Assembly: GCA_017441525.1 (NCBI GenBank)
Contig: JAFRXJ010000030.1
Location: 1-38,424 of the forward strand
Direction of reading: 5' to 3'
DNA: 38,424 bases
Source of the DNA: Acholeplasmatales bacterium
GTDB taxonomy: Bacteria > Bacillota_I > Bacilli_A > Acholeplasmatales > Anaeroplasmataceae
Part shown: in pieces, positions 22,317 through 32,344 of the stretch
Layout of the letters: every line of letters begins with the position of its first letter
Numbering within the stretch: the first letter of the stretch is position 1
Notes under the pieces: generated by a model
Told to the model about the DNA's origin: nothing
The model's input: only the letters and a program-made list of their open reading frames with translations
Database searches by the model: none
Program-made: the position numbers and the translations under genes

Positions 22317-23256
22317 CTACCTTCTGATATATTATTTCATTATCTTTACAAGCAATTACTTGAATATCATTTTCATCAACAAATGATTTTAAAGTATCTA
22401 AATCCATTGCGAAAAGGGCAGTTGAATATGCATCCGCAATCATACTATCATTATTTATAATATTTACTGATTCATAATAATTAACAGGCTTTCCTGTAAA
22501 TGGAGATAATATATGATGATATAAGACATCACCTATTACACATGATTGATATTTAGGAGATGATGTACCAATTGATATATCATTTACATTAATTATTCCA
22601 TATAAAGAATCGTCAAAAGGTTTAGAAAGACCTACTTTATATCCTTTCTCTCTAGTACCAACTAAAATGTTACTTTCTCCTGCATTAATTATGTAATTTT
22701 TAATCTTATTTTCAACTAAATATTGATGAACCAATTCAGTTGCATACCCTTTAGCGATACCTCCTAAATCAACATCAGCATCACCTGTAATTCTTATCTT
22801 GTTACCTTCGATAACAATTTCAGAATTATTCATTATTTCTAATTCTTCTAATACTGTTGCATCATCAACTATTTGTTTATTTTTAATTGAGTTTTTCCAT
22901 AATTTAGATAATCTTCCAATTAAAGGATTATAATAACCATTTGTGCTTTCTTTAACTGAAATTGAAGCCTCTATTAATGCCTTTAGTGAATCATCTAAAT
23001 CAATTTCTCTATTATCATTTAAATCTTTAACGCTTTTACCATCATGTGATTGATAATTATCAGAATATTTATCTACTTCTTTAAAAATATTCTTTATTTC
23101 CTTTAATTGTTTTTTACCATTCGCTGATGATTTAAAACTGATTTCAATTTGTGTATCTAATGATATAAAAACGTCATTATACGTAATATTTAAGGCGCAG
23201 CCTGTAAGGATAAATACAAGACTTGAAATCAGCAAAAAAATGTTTAATTTTTTCAT
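22294..23256 (-). CDS. apbE: FAD:protein FMN transferase (ApbE family lipoprotein)
   Basis: This 320-aa extracellular lipoprotein (LTGC lipobox, Cys20) belongs to the enzymes that attach FMN to threonines of target proteins. The sequence shows YNPLIGRLSKLW, VDLGGIAKGYA, NAGESN, YHHILSPFTGKP and ADAYSTALF. The usual Asp of the HHI.DP.TG motif is Ser here, which may affect magnesium or FAD binding. The nearby EetA/EetB-like genes suggest flavinylated electron carriers, but no FMN-binding target is in the window. Confidence 0.9.
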   Translation of the reverse strand: MKKLNIFLLISSLVFILTGCALNITYNDVFISLDTQIEISFKSSANGKKQLKEIKNIFKEVDKYSDNYQSHDGKSVKDLNDNREIDLDDSLKALIEASISVKESTNGYYNPLIGRLSKLWKNSIKNKQIVDDATVLEELEIMNNSEIVIEGNKIRITGDADVDLGGIAKGYATELVHQYLVENKIKNYIINAGESNILVGTREKGYKVGLSKPFDDSLYGIINVNDISIGTSSPKYQSCVIGDVLYHHILSPFTGKPVNYYESVNIINNDSMIADAYSTALFAMDLDTLKSFVDENDIQVIACKDNEIIYQKVDGEIEEV

Positions 23257-23271
23257 AATAATTGCCTCTTA

Positions 23272-24003
23272 TTATTCAGTTTTTTCTTTTTCCTTAGGCT
23301 CTTTGATATCGTCTTTTTTATCTTTCTTTATATATTCATATATAGAAGTAAAAATAGGCTTATCAAAAATCTTAAATTCCTTAAATATAATCATTATAAT
23401 TATTGATATTGATGTAGCAAATATACCATTTAATAATCCGCCCATAATATCAGTAATATAATGAACACCAAAAACTAATCTCGTTGTAGGAACTAATATT
23501 ATTAAAATAGCACATAATACATATCCTACAATTTTAATAACTTTTTTATAATTTGAATCATATAAGAAATACGCTATAAACATGAACATAAAACTAGCTG
23601 ATGTCGCATGGCCAGATGGGAAGCTATAATCATTTTCTGCTATCCATCTTAGGGCTTCAGTTGGTCTTTCTCTTTGATAAATATCTTTTAATGCATAATT
23701 AATTAATATCATTAATAAGGCTCCTATTATATATGATATTGCCTTATTATCAAACTTAGTTAATAATATAATTAAAATACCTATAATTATTACTGCATAT
23801 GCACTAGCTAGCTTTGTTAAGATAAGGTTAAAATAATATAAGAAACCATCCTTATTACCTCTTATATTATAGAAAAAATCTCTACAAGATATATCTAATT
23901 TAGTTGGAGTAGTAATATCATTATTAACTATAGCTGCAAGAATGATAAATAATATTATTGATATTATAGCAATGCTAGAAAAAATGATTAATTTTTTCTT
24001 CAT
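23272..24003 (-). CDS. PAP2-family membrane phosphatase
   Basis: This 243-aa protein has about six transmembrane segments and a lysine-rich cytoplasmic tail. The three phosphatase motifs are complete: KDIYQRERP, PSGH and RLVFGVHYITD. Such enzymes dephosphorylate lipid diphosphates (undecaprenyl or phosphatidyl type). It is 15 bases before apbE and probably co-transcribed. No promoter was recognised in the short gap after prfA, so it may depend on read-through. Confidence 0.88.
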   Translation of the reverse strand: MKKKLIIFSSIAIISIILFIILAAIVNNDITTPTKLDISCRDFFYNIRGNKDGFLYYFNLILTKLASAYAVIIIGILIILLTKFDNKAISYIIGALLMILINYALKDIYQRERPTEALRWIAENDYSFPSGHATSASFMFMFIAYFLYDSNYKKVIKIVGYVLCAILIILVPTTRLVFGVHYITDIMGGLLNGIFATSISIIIMIIFKEFKIFDKPIFTSIYEYIKKDKKDDIKEPKEKEKTE

Positions 24004-24020
24004 GTTTTCATCTCACATTC

Positions 24021-24054
24021 ATTTAAAATCAGCCCCTTTAAGGAGCTGATTTTT
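24021..24054 (-). terminator. Terminator at the end of prfA
   Basis: AAATCAGCTCC and GGGGCTGATTT arms (one mismatch) around five bases, then a weak T-stretch on the minus strand. It overlaps the prfA stop by two bases. Partial read-through to the PAP2 gene is likely. Confidence 0.65.
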
Positions 24055-25132
24055 ATAATCTTACTGATTCTTCGTTTGATAATTTACGCTTTTGATCTTC
24101 GTTAATTAATTCTTGAATAACTAGATCTAGCTTTCCTTCAATTACTGCATCTAGACGGTTAATTGTAAAACCAATACGATGGTCAGTAACTCTATTTTGT
24201 GGATAATTGTAAGTTCTGATCTTTTCAGCTCTTTCACCAGAACCTACTAAAGATTGACGAACTGCGCCTTCTTTTGCTTCTCTTTCAGCATCTCTTTGAG
24301 CTTTTAGCTTAGTCTTTAATAGTCTTAGGGCTGTAGCTTTATTTTCATGCTGAGATCTTGCAATTTGGCAAGCTACGAAATCACCAGTAGGAATATATGT
24401 AACTCTTACTGCTGAATATGTTGTATTAACACCTTGTCCACCAGGTCCTGATGAACAGAATGTATCAATTCTTAAATCCTTTTCTGCAAGTTCAATATCA
24501 TCGTCATCTGTAGCTTCAGGTGAAACTAATACTGTTGCGATTGATGTTTGAATTCTACCATTTGATTCAGTTACTGGAATTCTTTGAACTCTATGTCCAC
24601 CAGATTCATATTTCATGAATGAATATACCATTTCACCTGAAATAGAGAATGATATATTTGAATATCCTCCAGCTGTACCAGGTGTTGCATCATCGACTTG
24701 GATTTTCCAACCCTTAGATTCAGCGTAATGTTGATACATTCTAAATAAATCTCCAGCAAAGATATTTGCTTCATCACCACCAACTGCACCCTTAATTTCA
24801 ACTAATACGTTTCTTTCATCATTAGGGTCTTTTGGAAGTAATAATACTTTTATTTCATCAGCTAATTCATCTAATCTTTTGTTGGCTTCAGCTAATTCTT
24901 CTTCAGCCATCATTGCGATTTCAGCATCATCTGATTTCTTCATTTCTCTTAAATCAGGAATTGAAGCCTCAAGCTTTTGTTGTTCATGAAATAATGTAAC
25001 AACCTTTTCAAGACTCTTTTGTTCCTTAGAAAGTTCTGTTAATTTCTTAACATCACTTGCAATTTCTGGACTAGATAATAATTCGTTAATTTCATTATAT
25101 CTAGCTTCCATAAGTTTTAATCTATCAAGCAT
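24053..25132 (-). CDS. prfA: Peptide chain release factor 1
   Basis: This 359-aa factor releases proteins at UAA and UAG. The catalytic GGQ is in SGPGGQGVN, and the RF1-specific PxT is PVT in RIPVTES. The decoding loop reads NGRIQTS, whereas most RF1 proteins have GR-[IV]-HTS. Residue 195 is thus Gln in place of the His that stacks on the stop codon. The gene starts six bases after dnaB. Length and all other motifs are normal. Confidence 0.95.
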   Translation of the reverse strand: MLDRLKLMEARYNEINELLSSPEIASDVKKLTELSKEQKSLEKVVTLFHEQQKLEASIPDLREMKKSDDAEIAMMAEEELAEANKRLDELADEIKVLLLPKDPNDERNVLVEIKGAVGGDEANIFAGDLFRMYQHYAESKGWKIQVDDATPGTAGGYSNISFSISGEMVYSFMKYESGGHRVQRIPVTESNGRIQTSIATVLVSPEATDDDDIELAEKDLRIDTFCSSGPGGQGVNTTYSAVRVTYIPTGDFVACQIARSQHENKATALRLLKTKLKAQRDAEREAKEGAVRQSLVGSGERAEKIRTYNYPQNRVTDHRIGFTINRLDAVIEGKLDLVIQELINEDQKRKLSNEESVRL

Positions 25133-25138
25133 ACAAAA

Positions 25139-26482
25139 TTAATCCTCTTTTTTCTCTCTAAATTTCTGGTATTCCCCCTGGAACATAAATGGTATACCAT
25201 CAGATTCAGTAGTTGAACCAGAACGGTTTTTAGCAACAATTAAATCAGCCTCGCCTCTTCTTTCAGAAGCTTTATTATAATAATCATCACGGTATAAGAA
25301 CATAACGATATCGGCATCCTGTTCGATAGAACCTGATGATCTTAAGTCGGCCATACCAGGGTGCTTATCCTCACGCTTTTCAACGTCTCTTGAAAGCTGT
25401 GAAAGGGCAACTACTGGCACTTCTAATTCACGTGCTAATAACTTAAGACTTCTAGAAATCTTAGTAATCTTATCATATTCTGTTACTTTAGCATTTGCTT
25501 CTCCAGCAATTAGCTGTAAGTAATCAATAACTATAAAATCTAATCCTTCATCCATTTTTAATTTACGACATTTTGAACGAATAGATTGAATAGATGTATC
25601 AGATGCATCATCAAAATAAATATTTAAATTAGATAATTCATTTACTGCAGTATTAAATCTAATCCATTCAGATTGATGAATACGTCCACTTTTAATATCT
25701 TTTAGTTTTATTTGACTCTTAGAAGCAATCATTCTTTCTACTAATTGCTCATCTGACATTTCTAGGTTAAATACAGCAACTCTAGCTTGTCCACCTTTGT
25801 TGTATAATGCAATATTGTGAGCAAGATTTAGGGCAAATGCTGATTTACCCATTGCAGGACGAGCAGCTAAAATAATCAACGCACCATTTTGGAAGCCTTG
25901 TGTAATTTTATTTAATTCACCAAAGCCTGTATCAAGGCCAATAATTTCAGTGTTTTTAGTCGCATTTTTAGTAGTTTCGTCTAATACTCTTTGAGCTACC
26001 TCATTCATTTTTCTAAATGATGTAGTTCTTTTGTTTTGTTGAAGATTGAATATAGTTTTTTCAACATATTCTAAATAATCTTCAGCAGAAACTTGAGTGT
26101 TATATCCCTCTTGAGACAAAGTATTAAATTTTTCAATGGCATTTCTTCTAAAAGATGCATCCTGAATTAATTCAACATAAGTATCTATATTATCAATTGA
26201 ATATACATGCTCAGCAAGTGAAACAATATAAATTGAACCACCAGCTTGATCTAATTGATTAGCTGTTTCAAGATAGCTTAAGACAGTTGTTGGGTCAACT
26301 GTCTTTCTTTCGTTAGCTAATTCTTGCATAGCTTTATAAATAATTTTATGTTTTGAATCATAGAAGTCATCACAATTTAGCATATCAATTACTTGAATTA
26401 ATACGCCTTGATCCATAAAAATGCCGCCTAAAACTGCCTTTTCTGCCTCTAATTCACTTGGAATCTTTATAGGTGCATTCAT
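25139..26482 (-). CDS. dnaB: Replicative DNA helicase DnaB (DnaC in Bacillus)
   Basis: This 447-aa hexameric helicase opens DNA at the replication fork. The N-terminal domain has EAEKAVLGGIFMD. The RecA-like domain has Walker A ARPAMGKSAFALN, Walker B FIVIDYLQLI, and SSGSIEQDADIVMFLYRD. It is the usual length and has no intein. It lies 21 bases after the gdpP-rplI fusion gene, matching the Bacillus gdpP-rplI-dnaC order. Confidence 0.95.
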   Translation of the reverse strand: MNAPIKIPSELEAEKAVLGGIFMDQGVLIQVIDMLNCDDFYDSKHKIIYKAMQELANERKTVDPTTVLSYLETANQLDQAGGSIYIVSLAEHVYSIDNIDTYVELIQDASFRRNAIEKFNTLSQEGYNTQVSAEDYLEYVEKTIFNLQQNKRTTSFRKMNEVAQRVLDETTKNATKNTEIIGLDTGFGELNKITQGFQNGALIILAARPAMGKSAFALNLAHNIALYNKGGQARVAVFNLEMSDEQLVERMIASKSQIKLKDIKSGRIHQSEWIRFNTAVNELSNLNIYFDDASDTSIQSIRSKCRKLKMDEGLDFIVIDYLQLIAGEANAKVTEYDKITKISRSLKLLARELEVPVVALSQLSRDVEKREDKHPGMADLRSSGSIEQDADIVMFLYRDDYYNKASERRGEADLIVAKNRSGSTTESDGIPFMFQGEYQKFREKKED

Positions 26483-26503
26483 AATCTCACTCCTTGAATC
26501 TAA

Positions 26504-26950
26504 CTATTTCTTTTCTTCAACCTTTATTTCAAATGTTGCGATAATATCAGTATCAATTTTTACAGTTGCAGTAAAAATACCGATTGAGTTAATATCACCA
26601 GGTAATTCAACCTTCTTCTTATCTAGATGAATTCCTGTTTGTGCTTCAAATTCATCACATACAAGCTTAGTTGTGATATGACCAAAGTTTTTACCACCTT
26701 GACCAATCTTTAATTTAATTGAAATTGATTTACCATTAATTTCATCTCTAAGCTTCTTTAAAACCTTTTTCTTATTCTCGGCTTCCTTCTTTTGATCAGC
26801 CTTTTGTTTTTCAAAGATTTGTAGGTTTTCTTCAGATGCAGCTAAGCCCATCTTGTTAGAAATTAGATAATTACCATAACCAGTGGCTACATCGATAATA
26901 TCATCTTTCTTACCTTTACCTTTAACGTCTTGTGTTAAGATAACCTTCAT
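26504..26950 (-). CDS. rplI: Internal start for ribosomal protein L9
   Basis: The last 148 codons of the gdpP-rplI frame form a complete L9 of normal length beginning MKVIL, with its own strong AAGGAGG ribosome site inside the GdpP coding part. This suggests a second, independent translation product for the 50S subunit. Whether both the fusion and free L9 exist cannot be decided from DNA alone. Confidence 0.7.
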   Translation of the reverse strand: MKVILTQDVKGKGKKDDIIDVATGYGNYLISNKMGLAASEENLQIFEKQKADQKKEAENKKKVLKKLRDEINGKSISIKLKIGQGGKNFGHITTKLVCDEFEAQTGIHLDKKKVELPGDINSIGIFTATVKIDTDIIATFEIKVEEKK

Positions 26951-28972
26951 AACACTTCCGCCTCCTTCAACATATTCAAGTCTTAAAATCTCAATTAACT
27001 GTTTGCTTACAGAATCGATATTTACAGTCTTGCCATCATCCTTTTGTTTAACTTGTGTGGCAGCACTATTAAAGTGTCCTCCACCGCCCATTGATTCCAT
27101 AATCATTTGAACATTGATATTGTTTCCTAAGCTTCTTGCTGAAACACCAACTGTTGTTTCATCTAATCTACCAATAACGAACGATGCTTGAACACCATTA
27201 ATTGTAAGTAGTCTATCAGCAATCTTAGCAAGTAATGTTCTATCAGAAATCATTTGTTTATCATCTAATCTTACGATACCGAACTTTTCACCATATACTT
27301 CAGCACCAGTAATTGCTTCAGCAATGAACTTTTCACTATCTAATGGCTCTTGTAATAATCTTCTTACGAAAATCATATCAGCACCCATACCTCTTAATGT
27401 TGCTGCAGCTTCGAATGTTCTTATACCAGAACGCATTGTAAAGTTATTAGTATCTACTATAATACCTGATAACATAATTGAAGCTTCAAGTGCTGATACT
27501 GAAATATCTGAATTATAGAACATAAACATTTCAGAAACTAATTCAACTGCTGATGAAGCACTTGATTCAACATAATAAGATAGATAATCTTTATATCCAT
27601 TATCACCAGCTCTATGGTGGTCAATAATAGATAATCTCTTAGCCTTTTCTAATAATTCTTTAAACATTACTAGGTTAGGAGATTGTGTATCTGTAATGAT
27701 TAATAATGTAGATGGTTCTAATACATCCATCGCATCACCAATTGAAATAAAATAGCTTGGAAGTACTGGGTCAGCAACAATCTTTTCATAAATCTTTTTA
27801 ACTGTCGCATCAGCTCTATTAACATCAAATACCATCTTAACATCCTTACCACTAGATGAAACCATGTGGAATGTACCAATCATTGAACCTAAGGCATCAC
27901 AGTCTGCAAAGTTATGACACATAATTAATACATTTGAACTTCCTTCAACTGCTTCCTTTAAGCTCATTGCTTGCATACGAGCTTCTACTAACGAATTCTT
28001 CTCAAATGAGTTAGTGTTACCACCGAAGAATTGGATTTTCTTTCCTTCTTCATTAACAACAACCTGGTCGCCACCTCTCTTTTCAGCTAATTCAATTGCT
28101 GATTGAGCGATACTACCTAATTCATCAAAATTAACATCGTGACAAGCAATACCCATTGAAATACTTGCTTTTAATCTATTCTTTTGAGATATTTCTCTTA
28201 CTGATGAAAGAAGACTAAACTTATCAGCTCTCATCTTGCTTAATGAATCCTTATCCATGATGATAAGCATTCTATCACCTGTAACAGATTGTAAGTAACA
28301 ATCATATCTTGCAATCCAGTCTGAAACCTCACCTAAGATTTGACCACGAATGTTTGCTTTCTCTTGCATATCAAATCTCTTTAAGCTTTCTTCTAGGTTA
28401 TCAAGTTCTAGAATACCAACTGCTGTAATTCTGTCATTATATCTCTTTTTGATTGCTTCTCTTTCAGTAACCTCGAAGAAATATAAAATATCATTTTCAA
28501 CGTTATGAATAACATCATAAGCTTTGTTTTCGTAATTGAATAGAATTTGTTTTTTATTTAGGATAATTTGATCTAACAAATCCTTTGATATAGCATCTAG
28601 AGGAATATCATTTAATTGACTCTTAAAGATTTCCTTAGCATAATTATTAGACCATTTGATTTGGTATGATTCATCATACAATAGGATAGCTATAGGTAAT
28701 TGGTTAAATACTTCATCTCCAGCCTTTGATGCATGGTATGCAATATTAGACCATTTCTTTAATCTTAATTCCAAATCATCTAGTTTTAATTTATTTTTCC
28801 TATTAATGAAGCTAAATACAAAAATCATAAATAGAACTAAAGAAGCCACTGCAAGTATAGCAAATATAGCAGCAAGAATTAAATTTTGATTTAGTTCTAA
28901 AAAGTAATATGTAAAATAGCCTGAAACTCCAAAACTAATAAGAAATAAAAAACTAATTATTAATTTAATCAT
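26504..28972 (-). CDS. gdpP-rplI: GdpP c-di-AMP phosphodiesterase fused in frame to ribosomal protein L9
   Basis: A single 822-codon frame. Residues 1-56 hold two transmembrane helices. A degenerate PAS follows (about 65-145), then a degenerate GGDEF (TGDRM). The DHH-DHHA1 phosphodiesterase has HNFADCDALGS, IIDHHRAG and GGGGHFNSAA, the residues that hydrolyse c-di-AMP. Residues 675-822 are a full L9: MKVILTQDVKGKGKKDD...GYGNYLI...GLAA, linker helix and C-domain. GdpP and L9 are normally separate adjacent genes. Here no stop intervenes, but AAGGAGG (26967-26961) remains 10 bases before the L9 ATG (26950), so free L9 may still be made. ATG 28972 with AGGGGTG is the chosen start. Confidence 0.92.
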   Translation of the reverse strand: MIKLIISFLFLISFGVSGYFTYYFLELNQNLILAAIFAILAVASLVLFMIFVFSFINRKNKLKLDDLELRLKKWSNIAYHASKAGDEVFNQLPIAILLYDESYQIKWSNNYAKEIFKSQLNDIPLDAISKDLLDQIILNKKQILFNYENKAYDVIHNVENDILYFFEVTEREAIKKRYNDRITAVGILELDNLEESLKRFDMQEKANIRGQILGEVSDWIARYDCYLQSVTGDRMLIIMDKDSLSKMRADKFSLLSSVREISQKNRLKASISMGIACHDVNFDELGSIAQSAIELAEKRGGDQVVVNEEGKKIQFFGGNTNSFEKNSLVEARMQAMSLKEAVEGSSNVLIMCHNFADCDALGSMIGTFHMVSSSGKDVKMVFDVNRADATVKKIYEKIVADPVLPSYFISIGDAMDVLEPSTLLIITDTQSPNLVMFKELLEKAKRLSIIDHHRAGDNGYKDYLSYYVESSASSAVELVSEMFMFYNSDISVSALEASIMLSGIIVDTNNFTMRSGIRTFEAAATLRGMGADMIFVRRLLQEPLDSEKFIAEAITGAEVYGEKFGIVRLDDKQMISDRTLLAKIADRLLTINGVQASFVIGRLDETTVGVSARSLGNNINVQMIMESMGGGGHFNSAATQVKQKDDGKTVNIDSVSKQLIEILRLEYVEGGGSVMKVILTQDVKGKGKKDDIIDVATGYGNYLISNKMGLAASEENLQIFEKQKADQKKEAENKKKVLKKLRDEINGKSISIKLKIGQGGKNFGHITTKLVCDEFEAQTGIHLDKKKVELPGDINSIGIFTATVKIDTDIIATFEIKVEEKK

Positions 28973-28994
28973 TGGAATCACCCCTATCTTCTTA

Positions 28995-29023
28995 ATTATA
29001 TCAAAAGAGATATAATTATTCAA
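28995..29023 (-). promoter_or_regulatory. Promoter of gdpP-rplI-dnaB-prfA
   Basis: TTGAAT (29023-29018), 17-base spacer and TATAAT (29000-28995) on the minus strand. Confidence 0.78.
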
Positions 29024-29030
29024 CAAGGCA

Positions 29031-29054
29031 AAAAAAATAGTTACTATAGTAACT
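29031..29054 (-). terminator. Terminator of the trp operon
   Basis: AGTTAC-TATA-GTAACT followed by a T-rich run on the minus strand. An additional AGTTACT copy just upstream allows an alternative pairing. Confidence 0.75.
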
Positions 29055-29077
29055 AGTAACTACTTTCGTTAAACGAC

Positions 29078-29851
29078 TTATTTTATAGCATCAACAATTG
29101 TTTTTGCAAAATCATAAATGTATTTTCCAGAATCATTTTTATGCTCTGCAATAATATTTACAATTGCTGAACCAATGATTGCACCATCAGCAACCTCAGT
29201 CATCTTTCTTGCTGATTCAGAGTTTTTAATACCAAATCCTACACATACTGGAAGATCTGTATATTTCTTTATTTCTTTTGCAATACCATTAACATCTGTC
29301 TTAATTGAATCTCTAACTCCTGTTACACCTAAAGATGAAACTAAATAAATGAATCCTTCAGCTTCAGAAGCTATCATTTTAATTCTTTGTTTAGATGTTG
29401 GAGCAATTAAAGATATAACTGCAACACCGTATTTAGAAGCTATTTTTTTAACCTCTTCTTTTTCTTCATAAGGTAGGTCCGGAATAATAATTCCAACCAT
29501 TTTTAAATCTTGGCATTTCTTAAAGAAATTATCATATCCATAAGCAAATACAGGGTTTAAATAAGTCATGAATACTAAAGGAAAATCAGGCTCTGATTGT
29601 CTAAAATGCTTTAGCATATCAAATATTTTATTTAAAGTTGTACCAGCACTTAAAGCTCTTATATCCGCTTCCATTATTGTGTTTCCTTCGGCAATAGGAT
29701 CACTAAAAGGAATACCTACTTCAATAATAGATGCACCAGCCTTTATTAATTCTTTTAAGAATTCCTCTGTCTTATCTAAAGAAGGATCTCCTGCAGTTAC
29801 GAAAGGAATAAAGGCTTTTTTACCTTTCATATAATTTTTAAAATTAATCAT
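29078..29851 (-). CDS. trpA: Tryptophan synthase alpha subunit
   Basis: This 257-aa TIM barrel cleaves indole-glycerol phosphate to indole. It shows [27 protein letters not shown] (catalytic Glu), the catalytic Asp in [10 protein letters not shown], and [12 protein letters not shown] 29851 overlaps the trpB stop by eight bases and has GGGGAGG before it; a TTG at 29866 would place that site inside the gene. It is the last gene of the operon. Confidence 0.95.
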   Translation of the reverse strand: MINFKNYMKGKKAFIPFVTAGDPSLDKTEEFLKELIKAGASIIEVGIPFSDPIAEGNTIMEADIRALSAGTTLNKIFDMLKHFRQSEPDFPLVFMTYLNPVFAYGYDNFFKKCQDLKMVGIIIPDLPYEEKEEVKKIASKYGVAVISLIAPTSKQRIKMIASEAEGFIYLVSSLGVTGVRDSIKTDVNGIAKEIKKYTDLPVCVGFGIKNSESARKMTEVADGAIIGSAIVNIIAEHKNDSGKYIYDFAKTIVDAIK

Positions 29852-31025
29852 GTAAATCCTCCCCAAGATATCTAGCTACTTGAGCGACATCCTTGTCTCC
29901 TCTACCTGAAATATTGATTACAATAATCTTATCTTTAGGCATAGTTTTTGCAACCTTTAGTGCATATGCTACAGCATGCGCAGATTCTATTGCTGGAATA
30001 ATACCTTCCATTTTTGATAAATACATAAATGCATTTACAGCTTCATCATCTGTAATAGGTACATATTTAGCTCTACCTGTTTTATATAAATTTGCGTGCT
30101 CAGGTCCAATACCAGGATAATCTAAGCCTGCAGAAATTGAATATACTGGTGCGATTTGACCATCCGCATCTTGGCAGAATAATGATTTCATACCATGGAA
30201 TACTCCAACAGTTCCTGTATTGATAGTTGCGGCAGTTAAAGATGTATCAACACCTTTACCAGCAGCCTCACAGCCTACTAGCTCTACATTCTTATCAGGA
30301 ATAAATTCATAGAATGCACCCATTGCATTAGATCCTCCACCTACACAGGCAATAACCATATCAGGGTTTCTTCCCTCTTCTTTATTGATTTGTTCTTTAA
30401 TTTCTTTACTAATTACTCTTTGGAAATCACGAACAATCATAGGAAATGGATGTGGACCCATTACAGAACCTAATACATATAATGTATCATCCATTCTATT
30501 AGCCCATTCCTTCATAGCTGCGTTTACAGCATCCTTTAATACTCTAGAGCCTGTAGTAACAGCGTTAACCTTAGCACCTAATAGCTTCATTCTAAATACG
30601 TTAAGAGCTTGTCTTTTTGTATCCTCTTCACCCATAAAAATTTCACATTCTAAGCCCATTAATGCCGCAATAGTCGCAGTGGCAACACCATGTTGTCCAG
30701 CTCCAGTTTCAGCAATAACACGCTTCTTACCCATTTTCTTGGCTAATAAGCATAAACCTAGGCAGTTATTAATTTTATGAGATCCTGTATGATTTAAATC
30801 TTCTCTCTTTAAATAAATCTTTGGACCTAAATCCTCTGACATATTTTTAGCATAATATAATAATGAAGGTCTTCCTGCATATTTAGCATATAAATCATTT
30901 AATTCCTTAATAAATTCAGGATCTTTGGTAAATTTATTATAAGCTTCTTCTAATTCATTAACAGCGTTCATTAATGTTTCAGGAACATATTGTCCTCCAA
31001 ATTCACCATATCTACCTTTTGTCAT
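29844..31025 (-). CDS. trpB: Tryptophan synthase beta subunit
   Basis: This 393-aa PLP enzyme joins indole and serine. The PLP lysine is in [10 protein letters not shown], the catalytic Glu in [13 protein letters not shown], and the phosphate cup in [23 protein letters not shown] at the start is typical of TrpB1, the partner of TrpA. It overlaps trpF by 14 bases. Confidence 0.97.
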   Translation of the reverse strand: MTKGRYGEFGGQYVPETLMNAVNELEEAYNKFTKDPEFIKELNDLYAKYAGRPSLLYYAKNMSEDLGPKIYLKREDLNHTGSHKINNCLGLCLLAKKMGKKRVIAETGAGQHGVATATIAALMGLECEIFMGEEDTKRQALNVFRMKLLGAKVNAVTTGSRVLKDAVNAAMKEWANRMDDTLYVLGSVMGPHPFPMIVRDFQRVISKEIKEQINKEEGRNPDMVIACVGGGSNAMGAFYEFIPDKNVELVGCEAAGKGVDTSLTAATINTGTVGVFHGMKSLFCQDADGQIAPVYSISAGLDYPGIGPEHANLYKTGRAKYVPITDDEAVNAFMYLSKMEGIIPAIESAHAVAYALKVAKTMPKDKIIVINISGRGDKDVAQVARYLGEDLHD

Positions 31026-31584
31026 ATAATCTCACCTTTTCTATTAATTCTTTTATCTTAGCCTCATCCTTAAATCCATCAGTTTCTACACCAGTAGAAA
31101 CATCAATACAATATGGATTTAAAGCTAATGCTTCATCTATATTAAAGATATTAACTCCTCCTGCAAGAAATACAGGATTATTATATCTATCAATAGAATC
31201 CCAAGATGCTTTAATTCCAGTACCTGGCATTGCATTATCTACTAAGATATAATCAGCCAACTCATAATCATTATACGCTTTTATTATTGGCTTACTAGTA
31301 TAATTTTTTAAATTTTTAATATAATCTTCTGATTCACTTCCATGAAGCTGAATAACATCAATAAATGGTAGTGCCTCTTTTATATATTCTATATCCTGAT
31401 CTAAAAAGACTCCTACAGCTAAAATGTTTCTATCTAATAAGCTATATAATCTTTTAACAGTAGCTATATTAATAGTTCTTTTTTTGTTAAATGCTAATAT
31501 AAATCCAATATAATCAGGTTTATATTTATTAACAATAGCTATATCCTCTTCTCTCTTTAGACCACATATTTTAATCTTTATCAT
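31012..31584 (-). CDS. trpF: Phosphoribosylanthranilate isomerase
   Basis: This 190-aa TIM barrel carries out the Amadori rearrangement before indole-ring closure. Visible are [11 protein letters not shown] (catalytic Cys), [25 protein letters not shown] (catalytic Asp) and FLAGGVN, followed by DVSTGVET. Genes on both sides overlap by 14 bases, indicating tight coupling. Confidence 0.94.
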   Translation of the reverse strand: MIKIKICGLKREEDIAIVNKYKPDYIGFILAFNKKRTINIATVKRLYSLLDRNILAVGVFLDQDIEYIKEALPFIDVIQLHGSESEDYIKNLKNYTSKPIIKAYNDYELADYILVDNAMPGTGIKASWDSIDRYNNPVFLAGGVNIFNIDEALALNPYCIDVSTGVETDGFKDEAKIKELIEKVRLYDKR

Positions 31585-32344
31585 ATTTTAATTCTTTTAT
31601 CATTTTAATAGGATCTGCTGATCTCATTAATGTTTCACCAATTAATACTGCATCAACATCATTATTTTCTAATTTAACAATGTCTTCTCTTGTTTTAATA
31701 CCAGATTCACTAACAAATTTAATATCCTTTGGTGCTAAATTTCTTAGTCTAATTGAATTATTCATATCAATTGTAAAATCCTTTAGATTTCTATTATTGA
31801 CACCAATAACCTTAGCACCTACTTTTATCGCAGTCATTACTTCAGTTTCATCATGAGCTTCAACTAAGCATCCAAGTCCAATAGAATGAGCAAGATCTAA
31901 ATATTCTTTTAGTTCTTTTTCATCTAAGATGGCAACTATTAATAATATTGCATCTGCACCAATAGCCTTTGCCTCATAAATTTGGTATGGATAAATGATA
32001 AAATCCTTTCTTAATACTGGAATATCAACTAAAGATTTAACATCAGATAATATTTCTTTAGAACCAAGGAATCTAGTTGGTTCTGTTAATACTGATATTA
32101 CATCAGCAATTTGATTATATTGTTTAGCAATTTCTTTATATTTAAAATCTTCACTGATGATACCTTTAGATGGAGATGCCTTCTTTATTTCACAAATAAA
32201 AGAGATTCCCTTCTTATTAATAGCATCATAAAATGATACATTTTTATATTTTCTTTTATTAGCTAAATCCTTAATATAATCAAGATTATCTTTAATATGC
32301 TTATATCTTTCTTTAGTTGAATTAACTAATTCATCTAAAATCAT
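31571..32344 (-). CDS. trpC: Indole-3-glycerol phosphate synthase
   Basis: This 257-aa TIM barrel closes the indole ring. Key stretches are FICEIKKASPSKG (Glu, Lys), VLTEPTRFLGS, PVLRKDFI (catalytic Lys), LVEAHDE, GVNNRNLKDF and SESGI. It overlaps trpD by four bases (ATGA) and trpF by 14. Confidence 0.95.
   Translation of the reverse strand: MILDELVNSTKERYKHIKDNLDYIKDLANKRKYKNVSFYDAINKKGISFICEIKKASPSKGIISEDFKYKEIAKQYNQIADVISVLTEPTRFLGSKEILSDVKSLVDIPVLRKDFIIYPYQIYEAKAIGADAILLIVAILDEKELKEYLDLAHSIGLGCLVEAHDETEVMTAIKVGAKVIGVNNRNLKDFTIDMNNSIRLRNLAPKDIKFVSESGIKTREDIVKLENNDVDAVLIGETLMRSADPIKMIKELKYDKD

Noticed and set aside
24548..24550. Recoding of stop codons suggested by the altered RF1
   Set aside because: TGA, TAA and TAG all end normal genes in the window, and Trp is encoded by TGG.
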